Origin: an uncultured Acetobacterium sp.
GTDB taxonomy: Bacteria; Bacillota; Clostridia; Eubacteriales; Eubacteriaceae
Reading direction: 5' to 3'
Assembly: GCF_963664135.1 (NCBI RefSeq)
Contig: NZ_OY760905.1
Coordinates: 2,134,736 to 2,198,735 of the forward strand
Length of the DNA: 64,000 nucleotides
The notes below the pieces were generated by a model, which saw only the letters and a list, made by a program, of their open reading frames with translations, was not told the origin of the DNA and searched no databases. A program made the translations under genes and the position numbers. Positions 1 to 9,197 of the stretch are shown piece by piece; position 1 is the first letter of the stretch, and each line of letters starts with the position of its first letter.

Positions 1-1997
1 TTAAAGTACTTTGTATCAACTGCAAAGGGGGTAAATTTACGTCCGCCACCTTCATAAAACTTCCCGAAAAACTCCACAAATTGTAGACGGTTGGTATGAA
101 CATAAGCACCCAATGCATTAATGCCAATATTAATGGTGTGACCTAATATAAATATCAGCATAAAGGCAATAATACCCATGATCCCGGGTCCGGCCATAGC
201 TGCCATTTTATTGACGACCGATGCAATGACGCTAGTAGCGAGACCAAGGGCCAGCAAACGGGAGTAGGATAAGACATCCCCGAGGTATCCGGTTACCCCA
301 TAAAGATGATACAATCCCTTTAAAAAACGTTTAAACGGATTCCGGGATTCCCGCCCGGCGGTGCCGACGATGGCAATGGCCGAAACCAATGCAAATACGC
401 TGGCAATACTGCCAACCAGAGCTGGCAGGGCAAAATTCAATCCCAGAATTTCAGTAAACTGATTCATGCTGAGCAGTAGCAGAATGAGACTGGTATTTAA
501 GATATACCAGAAGATAACATCATAAAAAACATCTTTGTACTTTTTTAATTTAATCAAGTGTATAGCTTTCATCCCCAGACCGGCATAAATATGGACAATG
601 CCAACCGCCAGAGCAAATGCCAGCATCCGCATCGGCTCATAAAGGGGGATAAACCATACCGGCGGAATGGTCACCAAAGTACCAAAATAAGTTGTCGAAA
701 CCACATCCACGACGTCGCCGAAATAACTGCCGAACATGATTCCCCAGAATATGGTCGCCACACCACAATACAGAAACATTTTCAGGTACTTTTTAAGACC
801 GCTCTCCATGTTCTTAAATTTCAGCAGCAGGGTTCCACAGACTAAAACCATAATCAGACCATAGGCGGCATCCCCCAGCATCATCCCAAAGAGCAAATAA
901 TAAAACAGGGCCACGCCATTGGTCGGATCAATTTCCCCTTTTCCCGGCAGACTGTAGGATTCCACAACTCCTTCTACTGGGGTTGAAAAGCCACTGTTCT
1001 GTAGCAGTACCGGTACGTCTTCATCCATTAAAGGGGTATCCCATTCGATGGCAATATTGAATTTCTCACTTAGCTCCTGTTCCAATAACTGAGCTGCTCT
1101 CTCTGGAATAAAGCCGCTCAGAATAAAGGTCCGCTGCGAATGGATCAGCTTGCCAATGACCTGATATTTTTGTGCCCGGATGTGATAGTAATCCACCATA
1201 AACCAGAGTCGGGTTCGTTCGCTACCATAACTGACGACTTCTGCAGTGGCATCGGCAATGGCCTGATTTGTGACGAGAATACTTTTCTCGATTTCTTTTT
1301 TTAATAGTGCCGGTGCAACCAGAGTTTGCGAAACTGGTCGAGCGAACCCCATTGATCGTAAGGCATTTTCAAGAGTAGCTTCATCCCGTTTAAAGCCCAG
1401 CAAAAACAAACAGGTCTGTTCCGGGGAATAGCTAATTCGATCCAAATTAACTGGTCCTGCGTCCGGTGCAGCCTGAGCTAATTGTTCAAGAATTTCTTGA
1501 TCGTCCATCCCACGCGGCAAGGTCCCGATAAACGCACTGGTTGATTTTGTCCCCTTGAAACTCATCGGTATATCGAGATTCATCCACGGCACCAGGGCTT
1601 CCAGCTGGGCTTTAAGTTTTAATAAAACGGCCTGATTTTCAGTAATTTCTTTAGCAAGGCTATTGATGCGATGGGACAAATGGATCAGCTTGTCCCGTTC
1701 GTCAACCCGGTTGTTATAAAATTCGACTGATATTTCCTGTCTGCCATAAAAAGACGCCAACATCACCTTTTTATCGGGGATATATTTCCCCAGAATTTCA
1801 AGTGCCTGGACCGCTTCACGGGCGGTTTTTTCGAAAACGATACAAGGAGAAGACAGATCAATTTTTTGAAACACACTGTCTTCGGTCATCATTTCCTGAA
1901 CCTCGATCATCCCCCGGCGCTGGAGCAACTCCAAAATCTGCTTACGGTTCTTTTTCATTGCGCATAAGCTGATGCGCCGCATTTCAAGCATCGCCAT
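1..1997 (-). CDS. ntpI: V-type ATP synthase subunit I (membrane stator subunit), C-terminus cut by window edge
   Basis: Subunit I/a of a V/A-type ATPase forms the membrane half-channel for Na+ or H+ and anchors the peripheral stalks. The reading frame stays open to the left edge. The TTA at bases 1-3 is not in frame, so the end lies just outside. About 665 residues are visible, close to full length for the family. The N-terminal half is soluble and charged (start MAMLEMRRISL). The C-terminal half is hydrophobic and ends with the typical FYEGGGRKFTPF stretch just before the edge. The ATG at 1997 follows an AAAGGAGG ribosome site. The subunit H gene lies directly upstream, the usual order in these operons, so the other V-type subunits are expected to the left. 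Whether it carries Na+ or H+ cannot be read from this subunit alone. Confidence 0.9.
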   Translation of the reverse strand, partial: MAMLEMRRISLCAMKKNRKQILELLQRRGMIEVQEMMTEDSVFQKIDLSSPCIVFEKTAREAVQALEILGKYIPDKKVMLASFYGRQEISVEFYNNRVDERDKLIHLSHRINSLAKEITENQAVLLKLKAQLEALVPWMNLDIPMSFKGTKSTSAFIGTLPRGMDDQEILEQLAQAAPDAGPVNLDRISYSPEQTCLFLLGFKRDEATLENALRSMGFARPVSQTLVAPALLKKEIEKSILVTNQAIADATAEVVSYGSERTRLWFMVDYYHIRAQKYQVIGKLIHSQRTFILSGFIPERAAQLLEQELSEKFNIAIEWDTPLMDEDVPVLLQNSGFSTPVEGVVESYSLPGKGEIDPTNGVALFYYLLFGMMLGDAAYGLIMVLVCGTLLLKFKNMESGLKKYLKMFLYCGVATIFWGIMFGSYFGDVVDVVSTTYFGTLVTIPPVWFIPLYEPMRMLAFALAVGIVHIYAGLGMKAIHLIKLKKYKDVFYDVIFWYILNTSLILLLLSMNQFTEILGLNFALPALVGSIASVFALVSAIAIVGTAGRESRNPFKRFLKGLYHLYGVTGYLGDVLSYSRLLALGLATSVIASVVNKMAAMAGPGIMGIIAFMLIFILGHTINIGINALGAYVHTNRLQFVEFFGKFYEGGGRKFTPFAVDTKYF

Positions 1998-2035
1998 GGG
2001 TTTTCCTCCTTTGCACTGAATTTTTCACGTTTGAA

Positions 2036-2344
2036 TCAAATCAGTTCAGCGATAATCAGACTGACGATCTGATCTTCTTTCCGTTTTGCGGTTTCCCGAA
2101 GCTGGCATATTTCTATTTCCGCGCCTGCTTCAGCTTCTTTTATCATTTGACTGCCAAGTTTTTTCGCTTCTGCCAAAGCGCTTTCTGCTTGATGCTTTTC
2201 TTCCTTTATCATGGCAGAGATCAGTAATTCTGTTTCTTTTTTAGACTGCTTGATGATTGCATTTTTCTCATCAATCGCCATTTTTTCTGTTTGCTCAGCC
2301 TGAATTTCTGCTTTGCGAACCGCGGCTATGATTTCCTGGGCCAT
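2036..2344 (-). CDS. V-type ATP synthase subunit H (peripheral stalk coiled coil)
   Basis: A 102-residue, highly charged, almost wholly helical protein rich in Ala, Glu, Lys and Gln, as expected for the subunit G/H that makes up the peripheral stalk of archaeal-type and bacterial V-type ATPases. I place the start at the ATG at 2344 (MAQEIIAAV) because AAAGGAG lies eight bases upstream. An in-frame ATG at 2368 would add eight residues but would put the ribosome site inside the gene. The gene ends 38 bases before subunit I, so the two are co-transcribed. Assignment rests on composition, length and position. Coiled-coil stalk proteins are poorly conserved in sequence. Confidence 0.8.
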   Translation of the reverse strand: MAQEIIAAVRKAEIQAEQTEKMAIDEKNAIIKQSKKETELLISAMIKEEKHQAESALAEAKKLGSQMIKEAEAGAEIEICQLRETAKRKEDQIVSLIIAELI

Positions 2345-2473
2345 ATCATCATCTCCTTTTCCGATCATTGTTTGCTATAATCTTAGTACCCCAATCATCT
2401 TCATTTTATTCCTATTTTTGACGCTTAAAAATAATAATTGATTTTAAAAACAATCCGATAAAAAATGGCATAA

Positions 2474-2514
2474 AAAAACTGACCAAAGTAAATGGATCAC
2501 TTTGGTCAGTTTTT
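2474..2514 (-). terminator. Intrinsic terminator of the rnf operon
   Basis: A 16-base stem (2474-2489 with 2499-2514) with a nine-base loop lies 22 bases past the rnfB stop. On the minus strand the stem ends in a run of seven T. It separates the rnf operon from the V-type ATPase genes. Confidence 0.85.
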
Positions 2515-2536
2515 AGGTTCTAATATTTATCTTTTA

Positions 2537-3433
2537 TTATTCTGATTTTTGTGCTTTTTGCGCGTCTTTTTCCGCTTTCGCTTTGGCAGCCGCTTCCTTT
2601 ATAACCACAAATGCTTTTCTGGCATCTTCAGTCAGAGGAAGAATTGCTCCGGTTGGGCATTTTTCCAGACAAAGCGGGTTATTGCATTTTTCAATACAGA
2701 TGTGATCATCAACCATCGCCAAATTATTTTCGAGTTTAATTGCGTCATAAGGACAGCTCTTGGCACAAAGTCCACATCCGATACAAGCTACTGCACAAAC
2801 TTTTTTAGCAGCATTACCCTTATCTTTTGAATTACAAATTACGCCAACATGAGAGCCGATTGGCGCCATGCCAATAATATGTTTCGGACAGATCAAACTA
2901 CATTTTCCACATCCGGTACATTTGACTTCATCAACAACTGGCAGGCCATCTTCGCCCATGTGAAGCGCGTCAAAAGGACAGCTTCTGGCACAGGTTCCCA
3001 GACCGATACAGCCGTATTGGCATCCTTTCGGACCTCCCTGTACCATACTTGCAGCAATACAGTCTTCCACGCCAATATAATTGTATTTTTTGATTGACTC
3101 TGAAATTGCATTGTTACATTTAATCTGGGCAACTCTTGGTTCAATTGCCGCTGCTGCTTTACCTGTCAGATCTGCGACCAGGTCTGCGATGGGTTTCTTA
3201 CCCGGGATACACAGACTCGGTGATACGTTTGGATCATTAACAACTGCCTCAGCATATGCCATACAACCAGCATAACCACAGGCACCACATTGACCTTTTG
3301 GAAGTACATCTTCTACAATATGAATCAGTGGATTGACTTCGATTGAAAATACTTTGTTGGCGTATGCCAGTACTAAACCAAAAATCAAACCAATAACTGT
3401 CATTACTATTACAACCATTATTGCAATATTCAT
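2537..3433 (-). CDS. rnfB: Rnf complex subunit RnfB (multi-cluster ferredoxin)
   Basis: RnfB is the iron-sulfur entry point for electrons from reduced ferredoxin into the Rnf ion-pumping ferredoxin:NAD oxidoreductase. The 298-residue protein begins with a membrane anchor (about residues 1-25). A Cys motif follows at 49, 52, 57 and 75 (QCGACGYAGC) and binds one [4Fe-4S] cluster. Several ferredoxin-type Cys motifs come after it (CARSCPFDAL, CTGCGKCSLICP, CIGCGLCAKSCP, CNNPLCLEKCP). The tail is Ala/Lys-rich. It is longer and richer in clusters than proteobacterial RnfB, as in acetogens and clostridia. It is the last gene of the operon, 23 bases after rnfA, which is the clostridial C-D-G-E-A-B order. 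Confidence 0.96.
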   Translation of the reverse strand: MNIAIMVVIVMTVIGLIFGLVLAYANKVFSIEVNPLIHIVEDVLPKGQCGACGYAGCMAYAEAVVNDPNVSPSLCIPGKKPIADLVADLTGKAAAAIEPRVAQIKCNNAISESIKKYNYIGVEDCIAASMVQGGPKGCQYGCIGLGTCARSCPFDALHMGEDGLPVVDEVKCTGCGKCSLICPKHIIGMAPIGSHVGVICNSKDKGNAAKKVCAVACIGCGLCAKSCPYDAIKLENNLAMVDDHICIEKCNNPLCLEKCPTGAILPLTEDARKAFVVIKEAAAKAKAEKDAQKAQKSE

Positions 3434-3456
3434 GCTTTCCTATCTCCTTTCTATGA

Positions 3457-4029
3457 TTAAATCATTCCTGAAAAGCCTAGGAACGCCAAGGCTAACATAC
3501 CAGCTAAAATAAAGGCAATCCCAAGACCTTCTAAGGATTTAGGCACATCTGCCAATCTTAACTTTTCTCGACAACTTGCCATCAGGATAATTGCCAGAGC
3601 AAAACCTAAACCTGAACCAATTGCATAAACAACTGTCATTAAGAATGACAGACCACCTTCAGCCATTTCAAGAGGCACGGCCAAAACGATACAGTTTGTC
3701 GCAATCAGTAACAGGTAAATCCCCCACATATTGTAAAGCGCAGGAGCCTGTTTTTTGATGATCATTTCCAGCAATTGAACAAAGCTGGCGATGAGCAATA
3801 CAAACACAGCTGTTTTCATAAATTCGAGACCGTTTGGTACCAGAACAAAATTATAAACAAGCCATGCCAGCATCGAGCTTAAGGTCATAACGGCAGTTAC
3901 CGCCATACCCATTCCGGCTGAAGCACTCAGATTCTTTGAAACGCCAAAGAAAATACATAAACCTAAAAACTTTGTTAAAACGAAGTTGTTAACAACTACA
4001 GCGCCTATAAACAGGGTCATATATTCCAT
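3457..4029 (-). CDS. rnfA: Rnf complex membrane subunit RnfA
   Basis: A 190-residue integral membrane protein with about six hydrophobic helices, one of the two homologous RnfA/RnfE subunits (NqrD/NqrE family). RnfA and RnfE sit back to back in the membrane and hold an iron-sulfur centre between them. The signature NNFVLTKFLGLCIFFGVS stretch lies at about residues 14-31. Its ATG overlaps the stop codon of rnfE by one base (TAATG), so the two are translationally coupled. Full length. Confidence 0.96.
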   Translation of the reverse strand: MEYMTLFIGAVVVNNFVLTKFLGLCIFFGVSKNLSASAGMGMAVTAVMTLSSMLAWLVYNFVLVPNGLEFMKTAVFVLLIASFVQLLEMIIKKQAPALYNMWGIYLLLIATNCIVLAVPLEMAEGGLSFLMTVVYAIGSGLGFALAIILMASCREKLRLADVPKSLEGLGIAFILAGMLALAFLGFSGMI

Positions 4030-4652
4030 TATGCTTCACCCCTTTCAGCTTTCTTTTTTTCCATATGAGTTGTCCACATTTTCCAGCCGGCAACCATATA
4101 TCCGATTAGCATAAATCCACCTGCAGGCAGGATAAAGATCAACGCTGGATCGTACCAATCTCCAATAATTGGAATACCCAATAATGAGCCATTTCCAAGT
4201 AATTCTCGAATACATCCGATAATAACTAACGCAAGACAAAAACCGGCGCCCATTCCAAGTCCATCGACCATAGAAGGAATCACTTTGTTTTTAGATGCAA
4301 ACACTTCAGCTCTAGCCAGAATAATCGCAAATACAACGATCAAGGCCAGATAAATCCCCAACGCCTTGTATAAATCTGGTGCAAACGCCTGAAGCATTAG
4401 CTGTACAACGGTAACGATCGTCGCAATCGATGTAATATAAACCGGAACCCGAACTTTTGGGTTGACGATTTTTCTGCTAAGTGAAACCACCATATTATTG
4501 GCAGTAATAACAAACATAACCGAAAGACCCATGGTCAGTGAAGTAATAACCGAAGCAGTTACCGCCAAAGCCGGACATAGACTAAGCGCTAAAACAAAAA
4601 CGGGATTTTCTTCAACGAGACCCTTTTTAAAAGTAAGCCATAAATTATTCAT
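4029..4652 (-). CDS. rnfE: Rnf complex membrane subunit RnfE
   Basis: Membrane subunit of about 207 residues, paralogous to RnfA, with roughly six transmembrane helices. The family motif NPVFVLALSLCPALAVT is near the N-terminus, and the conserved Cys in LCPALA belongs to the membrane iron-sulfur site. I choose the ATG at 4652 (MNNLWLTFKKG) because it follows the rnfG stop by one base and has a GGGAGG site upstream. The longer in-frame start at 4706 would overlap rnfG by about 50 bases and add residues foreign to the family. It is translationally coupled at both ends. Confidence 0.94.
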   Translation of the reverse strand: MNNLWLTFKKGLVEENPVFVLALSLCPALAVTASVITSLTMGLSVMFVITANNMVVSLSRKIVNPKVRVPVYITSIATIVTVVQLMLQAFAPDLYKALGIYLALIVVFAIILARAEVFASKNKVIPSMVDGLGMGAGFCLALVIIGCIRELLGNGSLLGIPIIGDWYDPALIFILPAGGFMLIGYMVAGWKMWTTHMEKKKAERGEA

Positions 4653-4653
4653 C

Positions 4654-5217
4654 TTATTTACTACCTCCCACAAACTCATCAACTTCTTTAACAGCATTCT
4701 GAACACCCAGTGTCACTGCTTTAGAAGAAATGGTTGCGCCAGTCATTGCCTGGACGTTATCCTTGTTTGCTGGATCTTTTGTGACAACCAGATTTTCTGC
4801 TGTTTTCCCGATAATCTGAGATTTAAAAGGCTCAACCCCGGCTTTATCACCAAGACCTGGTGTTTCGTTTGCTTTTAAGATGGTGTAATCAATAACCGTA
4901 CCATCTGGAGCAACTGCTACCAGTAATTCAATTTTACCGCCATAGCCTTTAACTTCGCTTGGTACGACATAAGCGATTGTTGCTCCGCCCTTAGTCGCCT
5001 CAAACCATTCTTCTTGACCTTCAATTGGCACGAATTCATCTGCATCAGTAACTAATGCTGCCATCGAATCCATTTTTGCCTGTTCAGCATTTTTTACAGC
5101 AATCGGCGCAGTAAAGAAGTAAACCGTCGCAATAACTAAACCAGAGACAAAACAAGCCAACATTAAGTTTACTGCGATCTGAAAAATAGAATATTCTTTT
5201 GCATGTTCAGCTGACAT
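4654..5217 (-). CDS. rnfG: Rnf complex subunit RnfG (covalent FMN)
   Basis: RnfG is a single-span membrane protein whose extracytoplasmic domain carries covalently bound FMN, passing electrons within the Rnf complex. The 187-residue product has one N-terminal hydrophobic segment (about residues 11-36). Near its end is the flavinylation motif TGAT at residues 159-162 (family consensus S/T-G-A-T). Maturation normally needs an ApbE-type flavin transferase, and none is encoded in this window. It lies between rnfD (6 bases) and rnfE (1 base). Confidence 0.95.
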   Translation of the reverse strand: MSAEHAKEYSIFQIAVNLMLACFVSGLVIATVYFFTAPIAVKNAEQAKMDSMAALVTDADEFVPIEGQEEWFEATKGGATIAYVVPSEVKGYGGKIELLVAVAPDGTVIDYTILKANETPGLGDKAGVEPFKSQIIGKTAENLVVTKDPANKDNVQAMTGATISSKAVTLGVQNAVKEVDEFVGGSK

Positions 5218-5223
5218 CTTCGA

Positions 5224-6213
5224 TTACCCCCTTACTCCGAATTTTTTTGGTTGGACAAAACGGTCAATCAGAGGTGTTAAACAGTTCATTAATAGGATCG
5301 CGTAACATACCCCTTCAGGATAACCACCCTTTAACCGAATTAAAACTGTCAATATACCTGCACCCAGGGCAAAAATAATTTGGCCCTTTTTGGTAATTGG
5401 GATCGTAACCATATCGGTTGCCATAAAGAAAGCTCCAATAATTAAACCACCAGCCATCATATGGAAAATTGGATCTCCGGTAAATAAACCAGCTGGTCCA
5501 AATACCCAGGTGCCGATACCAACGGTTGCAATCATAATTGCTGGAACCTGCCAGTTGACATAACCTTTATAAATTAAAAATAGTCCACCTAAAATTAAAA
5601 GCACGGTACAGGTTTCACCAATACTACCATTACGGAATCCCAGGAACATTGCCTGGTACATATTACCAGCACTACCAAAGGTATCAATTAATGCGCCATA
5701 ACCTTGTTGTTTTAACAGATTCAGTGGCGTTGCCGCACTGACAACATCAATACTGGTTGTCATGCTGCTCCAGGTTGTCATTGCCACTGGCCATGAAACC
5801 ATTAAAGCGGCTCGACCAATATGTGCCGGGTTGAAAATATTTTGTCCTAACCCGCCCATGGCATGTTTTGCGATAACAATTGCGATAAATGAACCAACTG
5901 CCGCCATATACGGTGGAAGTGTTGGTGGTAAACACATGGTCAGCAACAAACCCGTTAAAACAGCACTACCATCAGCGATGGTAATTGGTTTTTTTCTGAT
6001 CTTCTGTACCAGATATTCGAAAAGTACTGCCGATAAAACACCGACTACCATAACCATAAGCGCATTCAGACCAAAGTAATATGCCCCAAATAATGCGGCC
6101 GGTAATAATGTAATGTTGACCGTCCACATGATCTTGGAAATTGATTCTTTCGATCGAATATGTGGCGATATGGATACGTTAAATAATTCTTTGTTTATTT
6201 TTTCTTCCGCCAT
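5224..6213 (-). CDS. rnfD: Rnf complex membrane subunit RnfD (covalent FMN)
   Basis: A 329-residue polytopic membrane protein of the NqrB/RnfD family. It carries a second covalent FMN and takes part in coupling electron flow to ion transport. The expected attachment site is SAATPL at residues 159-164, with Thr162 the likely acceptor. The conserved GLGQNIFNPAHIGRA segment lies at about 121-135. About nine hydrophobic helices are visible. It begins 16 bases after rnfC and is followed by rnfG. Confidence 0.95.
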   Translation of the reverse strand: MAEEKINKELFNVSISPHIRSKESISKIMWTVNITLLPAALFGAYYFGLNALMVMVVGVLSAVLFEYLVQKIRKKPITIADGSAVLTGLLLTMCLPPTLPPYMAAVGSFIAIVIAKHAMGGLGQNIFNPAHIGRAALMVSWPVAMTTWSSMTTSIDVVSAATPLNLLKQQGYGALIDTFGSAGNMYQAMFLGFRNGSIGETCTVLLILGGLFLIYKGYVNWQVPAIMIATVGIGTWVFGPAGLFTGDPIFHMMAGGLIIGAFFMATDMVTIPITKKGQIIFALGAGILTVLIRLKGGYPEGVCYAILLMNCLTPLIDRFVQPKKFGVRG

Positions 6214-6229
6214 GAAAACTCACCTCCTA

Positions 6230-7549
6230 TTATTTTGCAGCACTCTGTGCTCTGCTTTGAGCTTTGCAGTATTTGATATATTGAACGATATTACGTTTTG
6301 CTGGACAGGTATATACGCAACTTCCGCACTCGATACAATCAAGAAGAGCATAATCTTCTTTTGCTTCGTGATAGAGATCTCTTTCACCTAAAATGCTGAG
6401 CATGCTTGGATTTAAGCCCATTGGACATGCATCAAGACATCTTCCACAGCGGATACAGGGTGATTCTGTGCCTGTATTAGCTTCACCTTCAGCAAAGGCC
6501 AGGATTCCAGATGTTCCTTTAATAATTGGCAGATCAATGGTCGACTGCGCCGTTCCCATCATCGGACCACCCAAAATGATTTTTTCTGGTTGACTTACAA
6601 AGCCACCACAGAAATCAATGGCATCACTAAAGGTTGTTCCCACTCGAACTAAGATGTTCTTGGGTTCTTTAATGGCTTTTCCACTTATGGTTGTGACTCT
6701 TTCAATCAGTGGAATACCCTGAGTTACTGCATCACATACTGCTGCAGCTGTCCCGACATTTGAAACGACCGCACCAACATCCATTGGCAAACCGCCGGAC
6801 GGTACTTCTTTGCCGGTCAATACGGCAATTAGCATTTTTTCAGCCCCTTGGGGATACTTTGTTGGGAGTCCAACAACGTCCACGCCAGTACCTGCAAATG
6901 CTTTAGTCATTGCTTCAATTGAGTCTTTTTTATTATCCTCAATCCCAACAATCCCTTTGGTAACACCCAATGTTTTCATCATGATTTTTACACCGGTTAC
7001 AATTCGATCGCCTTCTTCAAGCATCATACGATGATCCGCTGTCAGATAGGGTTCACATTCGGCCGCATTCAAGATAAAAACATCAATCTTTTTATCTGCT
7101 GGCGGAGCCATTTTGACATGTGTTGGGAAAGTTGCTCCACCCATTCCAACAATACCAGCTTCTCTGATAATCTTACGTACTTCATCAGCACTTAAGGTTT
7201 GCCAATCACGTTTTAGTGGAAGGCCCTCAACCCATTCATCCTGCCCATCGTTTTCAATTACAATAGCAGTACACGTACCAAAAATCGGATGTGGATACTC
7301 TCCAATATCGGTTACCTTACCTGAAATTGATGCGTGTACATTAGCTGATACAAATGCATCTGTCGTCGCAATCAGTTGTCCTTTTTTTACCAAGTCGCCT
7401 TTGGCTACTATCGGTGCACAAGGCGCACCAGCATGCTGCTGAACAGGAATGATTGCTTTACCTGGCAGAGGTGCGGTTACAACGGGCTTATCGGCCGTAT
7501 AACTTTTGCTGTCGTTTGGATGTATTCCTCCGCGAAAACTCTTCATCAT
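6230..7549 (-). CDS. rnfC: Rnf complex subunit RnfC (NADH-binding)
   Basis: RnfC is the peripheral subunit that reduces NAD+ or oxidises NADH. The 439-residue protein has a biotinyl/lipoyl-like N-terminal fold (PLPGKAIIPVQQHAGAPC), a nucleotide/FMN-binding glycine motif GMGGATFP at 135-142, a SLBB-type region, and two C-terminal [4Fe-4S] motifs (CIRCGRCLDACP and CIECGSCVYTCP). It starts with two Met codons. The first, at 7549, has GGGAGG eight bases upstream. The length matches clostridial RnfC and lacks the long Ala/Lys tail of proteobacterial forms. It is the first of the six canonical rnf genes. Confidence 0.96.
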   Translation of the reverse strand: MMKSFRGGIHPNDSKSYTADKPVVTAPLPGKAIIPVQQHAGAPCAPIVAKGDLVKKGQLIATTDAFVSANVHASISGKVTDIGEYPHPIFGTCTAIVIENDGQDEWVEGLPLKRDWQTLSADEVRKIIREAGIVGMGGATFPTHVKMAPPADKKIDVFILNAAECEPYLTADHRMMLEEGDRIVTGVKIMMKTLGVTKGIVGIEDNKKDSIEAMTKAFAGTGVDVVGLPTKYPQGAEKMLIAVLTGKEVPSGGLPMDVGAVVSNVGTAAAVCDAVTQGIPLIERVTTISGKAIKEPKNILVRVGTTFSDAIDFCGGFVSQPEKIILGGPMMGTAQSTIDLPIIKGTSGILAFAEGEANTGTESPCIRCGRCLDACPMGLNPSMLSILGERDLYHEAKEDYALLDCIECGSCVYTCPAKRNIVQYIKYCKAQSRAQSAAK

Positions 7550-7623
7550 ATTTATACCTCCCTTTTGTTAATAAATTAATTCTCTATGGATAATCAAAAA
7601 TACTATGTTAAATTGGAACAGAT

Positions 7624-8040
7624 CTAACTCAATATTTTTGTAATCACCGGTAACATTTTGCTGTTTTTTTTCACAGCTCTATCATATATTTTCACTAAAA
7701 AAAGTGACAAAATAAATATGGCTATTCCTCCACCAACTTGCCAGGGAACAACAGGCCAATTAAACTGGGTTGCCACATACCACCCGATTATAGCACCAAT
7801 ACCGGCTGCTAATAGCGGCATAATATAAACCATAAAGGCAGCCTGAAGCATATTCGCCTGGGGTATTTCAAAGGCGACTTTTTGTCCTGGTTTGGCAGAA
7901 AGCGGATTTTGAACATCCATAACAATGGCCATGTCGCCTGGACAAGAACCGCAGTTTTCACAATCTCCATGTCGGGCTGCCTTAACTTTGGCCATTTTCC
8001 CATCTATTTCTAAAACAATTCCAATTTCTTCTTGTTTCAA
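7624..8040 (-). CDS. RseC/SoxR-reducing-system family membrane protein at head of rnf operon
   Basis: A 138-residue protein of the RseC family (PF04246). It has a short N-terminal soluble part with a Cys cluster (CENCGSC, about residues 26-32) and two transmembrane helices (about 70-95 and 99-118). RseC-type proteins are tied to Rnf/Rsx systems in proteobacteria, where they help keep SoxR reduced. Here the role is unknown, and a link to Rnf assembly or iron-sulfur supply is inference from position. The start is a TTG at 8040 with GGGAGG eight bases before it. The 74-base gap to rnfC could hold a secondary promoter. Confidence 0.82.
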   Translation of the reverse strand: MKQEEIGIVLEIDGKMAKVKAARHGDCENCGSCPGDMAIVMDVQNPLSAKPGQKVAFEIPQANMLQAAFMVYIMPLLAAGIGAIIGWYVATQFNWPVVPWQVGGGIAIFILSLFLVKIYDRAVKKNSKMLPVITKILS

Positions 8041-8795
8041 ACTTTTTACCTCCCAACCGAATGATGATCACCAAAATCATCAACCGAGCTTTGTTACTGC
8101 TTCAATCCGTTTTACTTTTTAATTACTGCTCTAAGATAGTTTTTTGACATTTTTTCAGATCATAACATCGTTTTCAGGTGTAACTTTCTGGAAACCAAGA
8201 CAAAATATTGCAGGTTTGGAACTTGTATATACATCGCCTGTTTTTTATTATACCTGTTAATATTTTAATTGCAATAGTTTTTTGAAATAAAGCTTTATAA
8301 AATCTTAAATGTTTCAAATTTAATTCTGTTTTATTTTGGTCACAAGATATGGCTTGTTGTTGCCGATTTTCAATCATCATCAAATTTGATCATTGTATTT
8401 TTAATAACAATTCACAAATCATATTCTCTTTTTTTTCAGATTTATTTTACTGATTTTTAAGTGATTTTTACAAATAAACACATCTTCCGTTTTTTGTTCT
8501 TAATTGGATAAATTTTACCCTTATCGTTTTTTTCTTTTACTTATTGGCCTTAAAATTCATTGAAATGAATTGCCTGATTAAGATCATCTTTCTCTTTTGA
8601 TCTTTCGATGCTACCTCAGCTCCTAATATGGGATTATAAATTCAAAAGATCATTTCTTCCTAATATTATATAGGGCTTTCTTCTAACCGCTCTTAATTAT
8701 ACATTTAGGAAAATTAATTACAATAGGAAATCTGGAATTTATACGAGGTTATCTTTTCAAAATTTCAAGGTAAAAATTCACCTTATCGAGGTTTA

Positions 8796-8866
8796 GCCCT
8801 TCGTGGCCTTAACCCTGCTCAATCCACTGCCTGATTGCATTAACGCGGGCTTTTTCTTGATATTTG
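8796..8866 (+). ncRNA. Candidate structured RNA ending in a terminator-like U run
   Basis: Read on the plus strand, AGCCC at 8796 can pair with GGGCT at 8857-8861, which is followed by five T. Inside, TTAA pairs with TTAA and CAATC with GATTG, giving a nested stem. No plus-strand gene follows, so if transcribed it would be a short stand-alone RNA. There is no family match I can name, and the fold may be coincidental. Confidence 0.25.
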
Positions 8867-8882
8867 CGTGTATTTTTTGTTA

Positions 8883-8933
8883 TTGTATATATTTTAACAA
8901 TACATCTTCGTTCAAATGTTAAAATATATACAA
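8883..8933. repeat. 16-base perfect inverted repeat, AT-rich
   Basis: TTGTATATATTTTAAC at 8883-8898 is matched by its exact reverse complement at 8918-8933, with a 19-base spacer. There is no T-run after it in either direction, so it looks more like a DNA-level operator or a decayed element end than a terminator. Confidence 0.6.
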
Positions 8934-9160
8934 TGGCAATTTTTTACTCCCGGTACACTTTTTTACTGTCAGTTTTTAAATAGCAGTTATTTTTGTCTAT
9001 ATAATTTTCGTTTTATTCGTATTTTTTACGACATCTTCCACCTTATTCTCTTTTTTCACGGTTTGTTAAACATCTTTTTATTATTTTTATGCCTGTAAAC
9101 TCCTTCAAATTCTGCGAATCACCCCTTTTTTCTAATCATTTTTTGATTTTTCGAGTAACA

Positions 9161-9197
9161 AAAATACCATCACTGAATATCTCAACGATGGTATTTT
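9161..9197 (-). terminator. Terminator downstream of pilT
   Basis: An 11-base stem (AAAATACCATC / GATGGTATTTT) with T runs on both strands lies about 90 bases past the pilT stop. It ends the EAL-pilB-pilT transcript and could also act on the plus strand. Confidence 0.7.

Noticed and set aside
1..3. TTA at the left edge as the stop of subunit I
   Set aside because: It is not in the frame set by the ATG at 1997, so the gene continues beyond the window.
8174..8383. 69-codon frame on the minus strand in the rnf upstream gap
   Set aside because: No ribosome site, AT-driven composition and no recognisable family.
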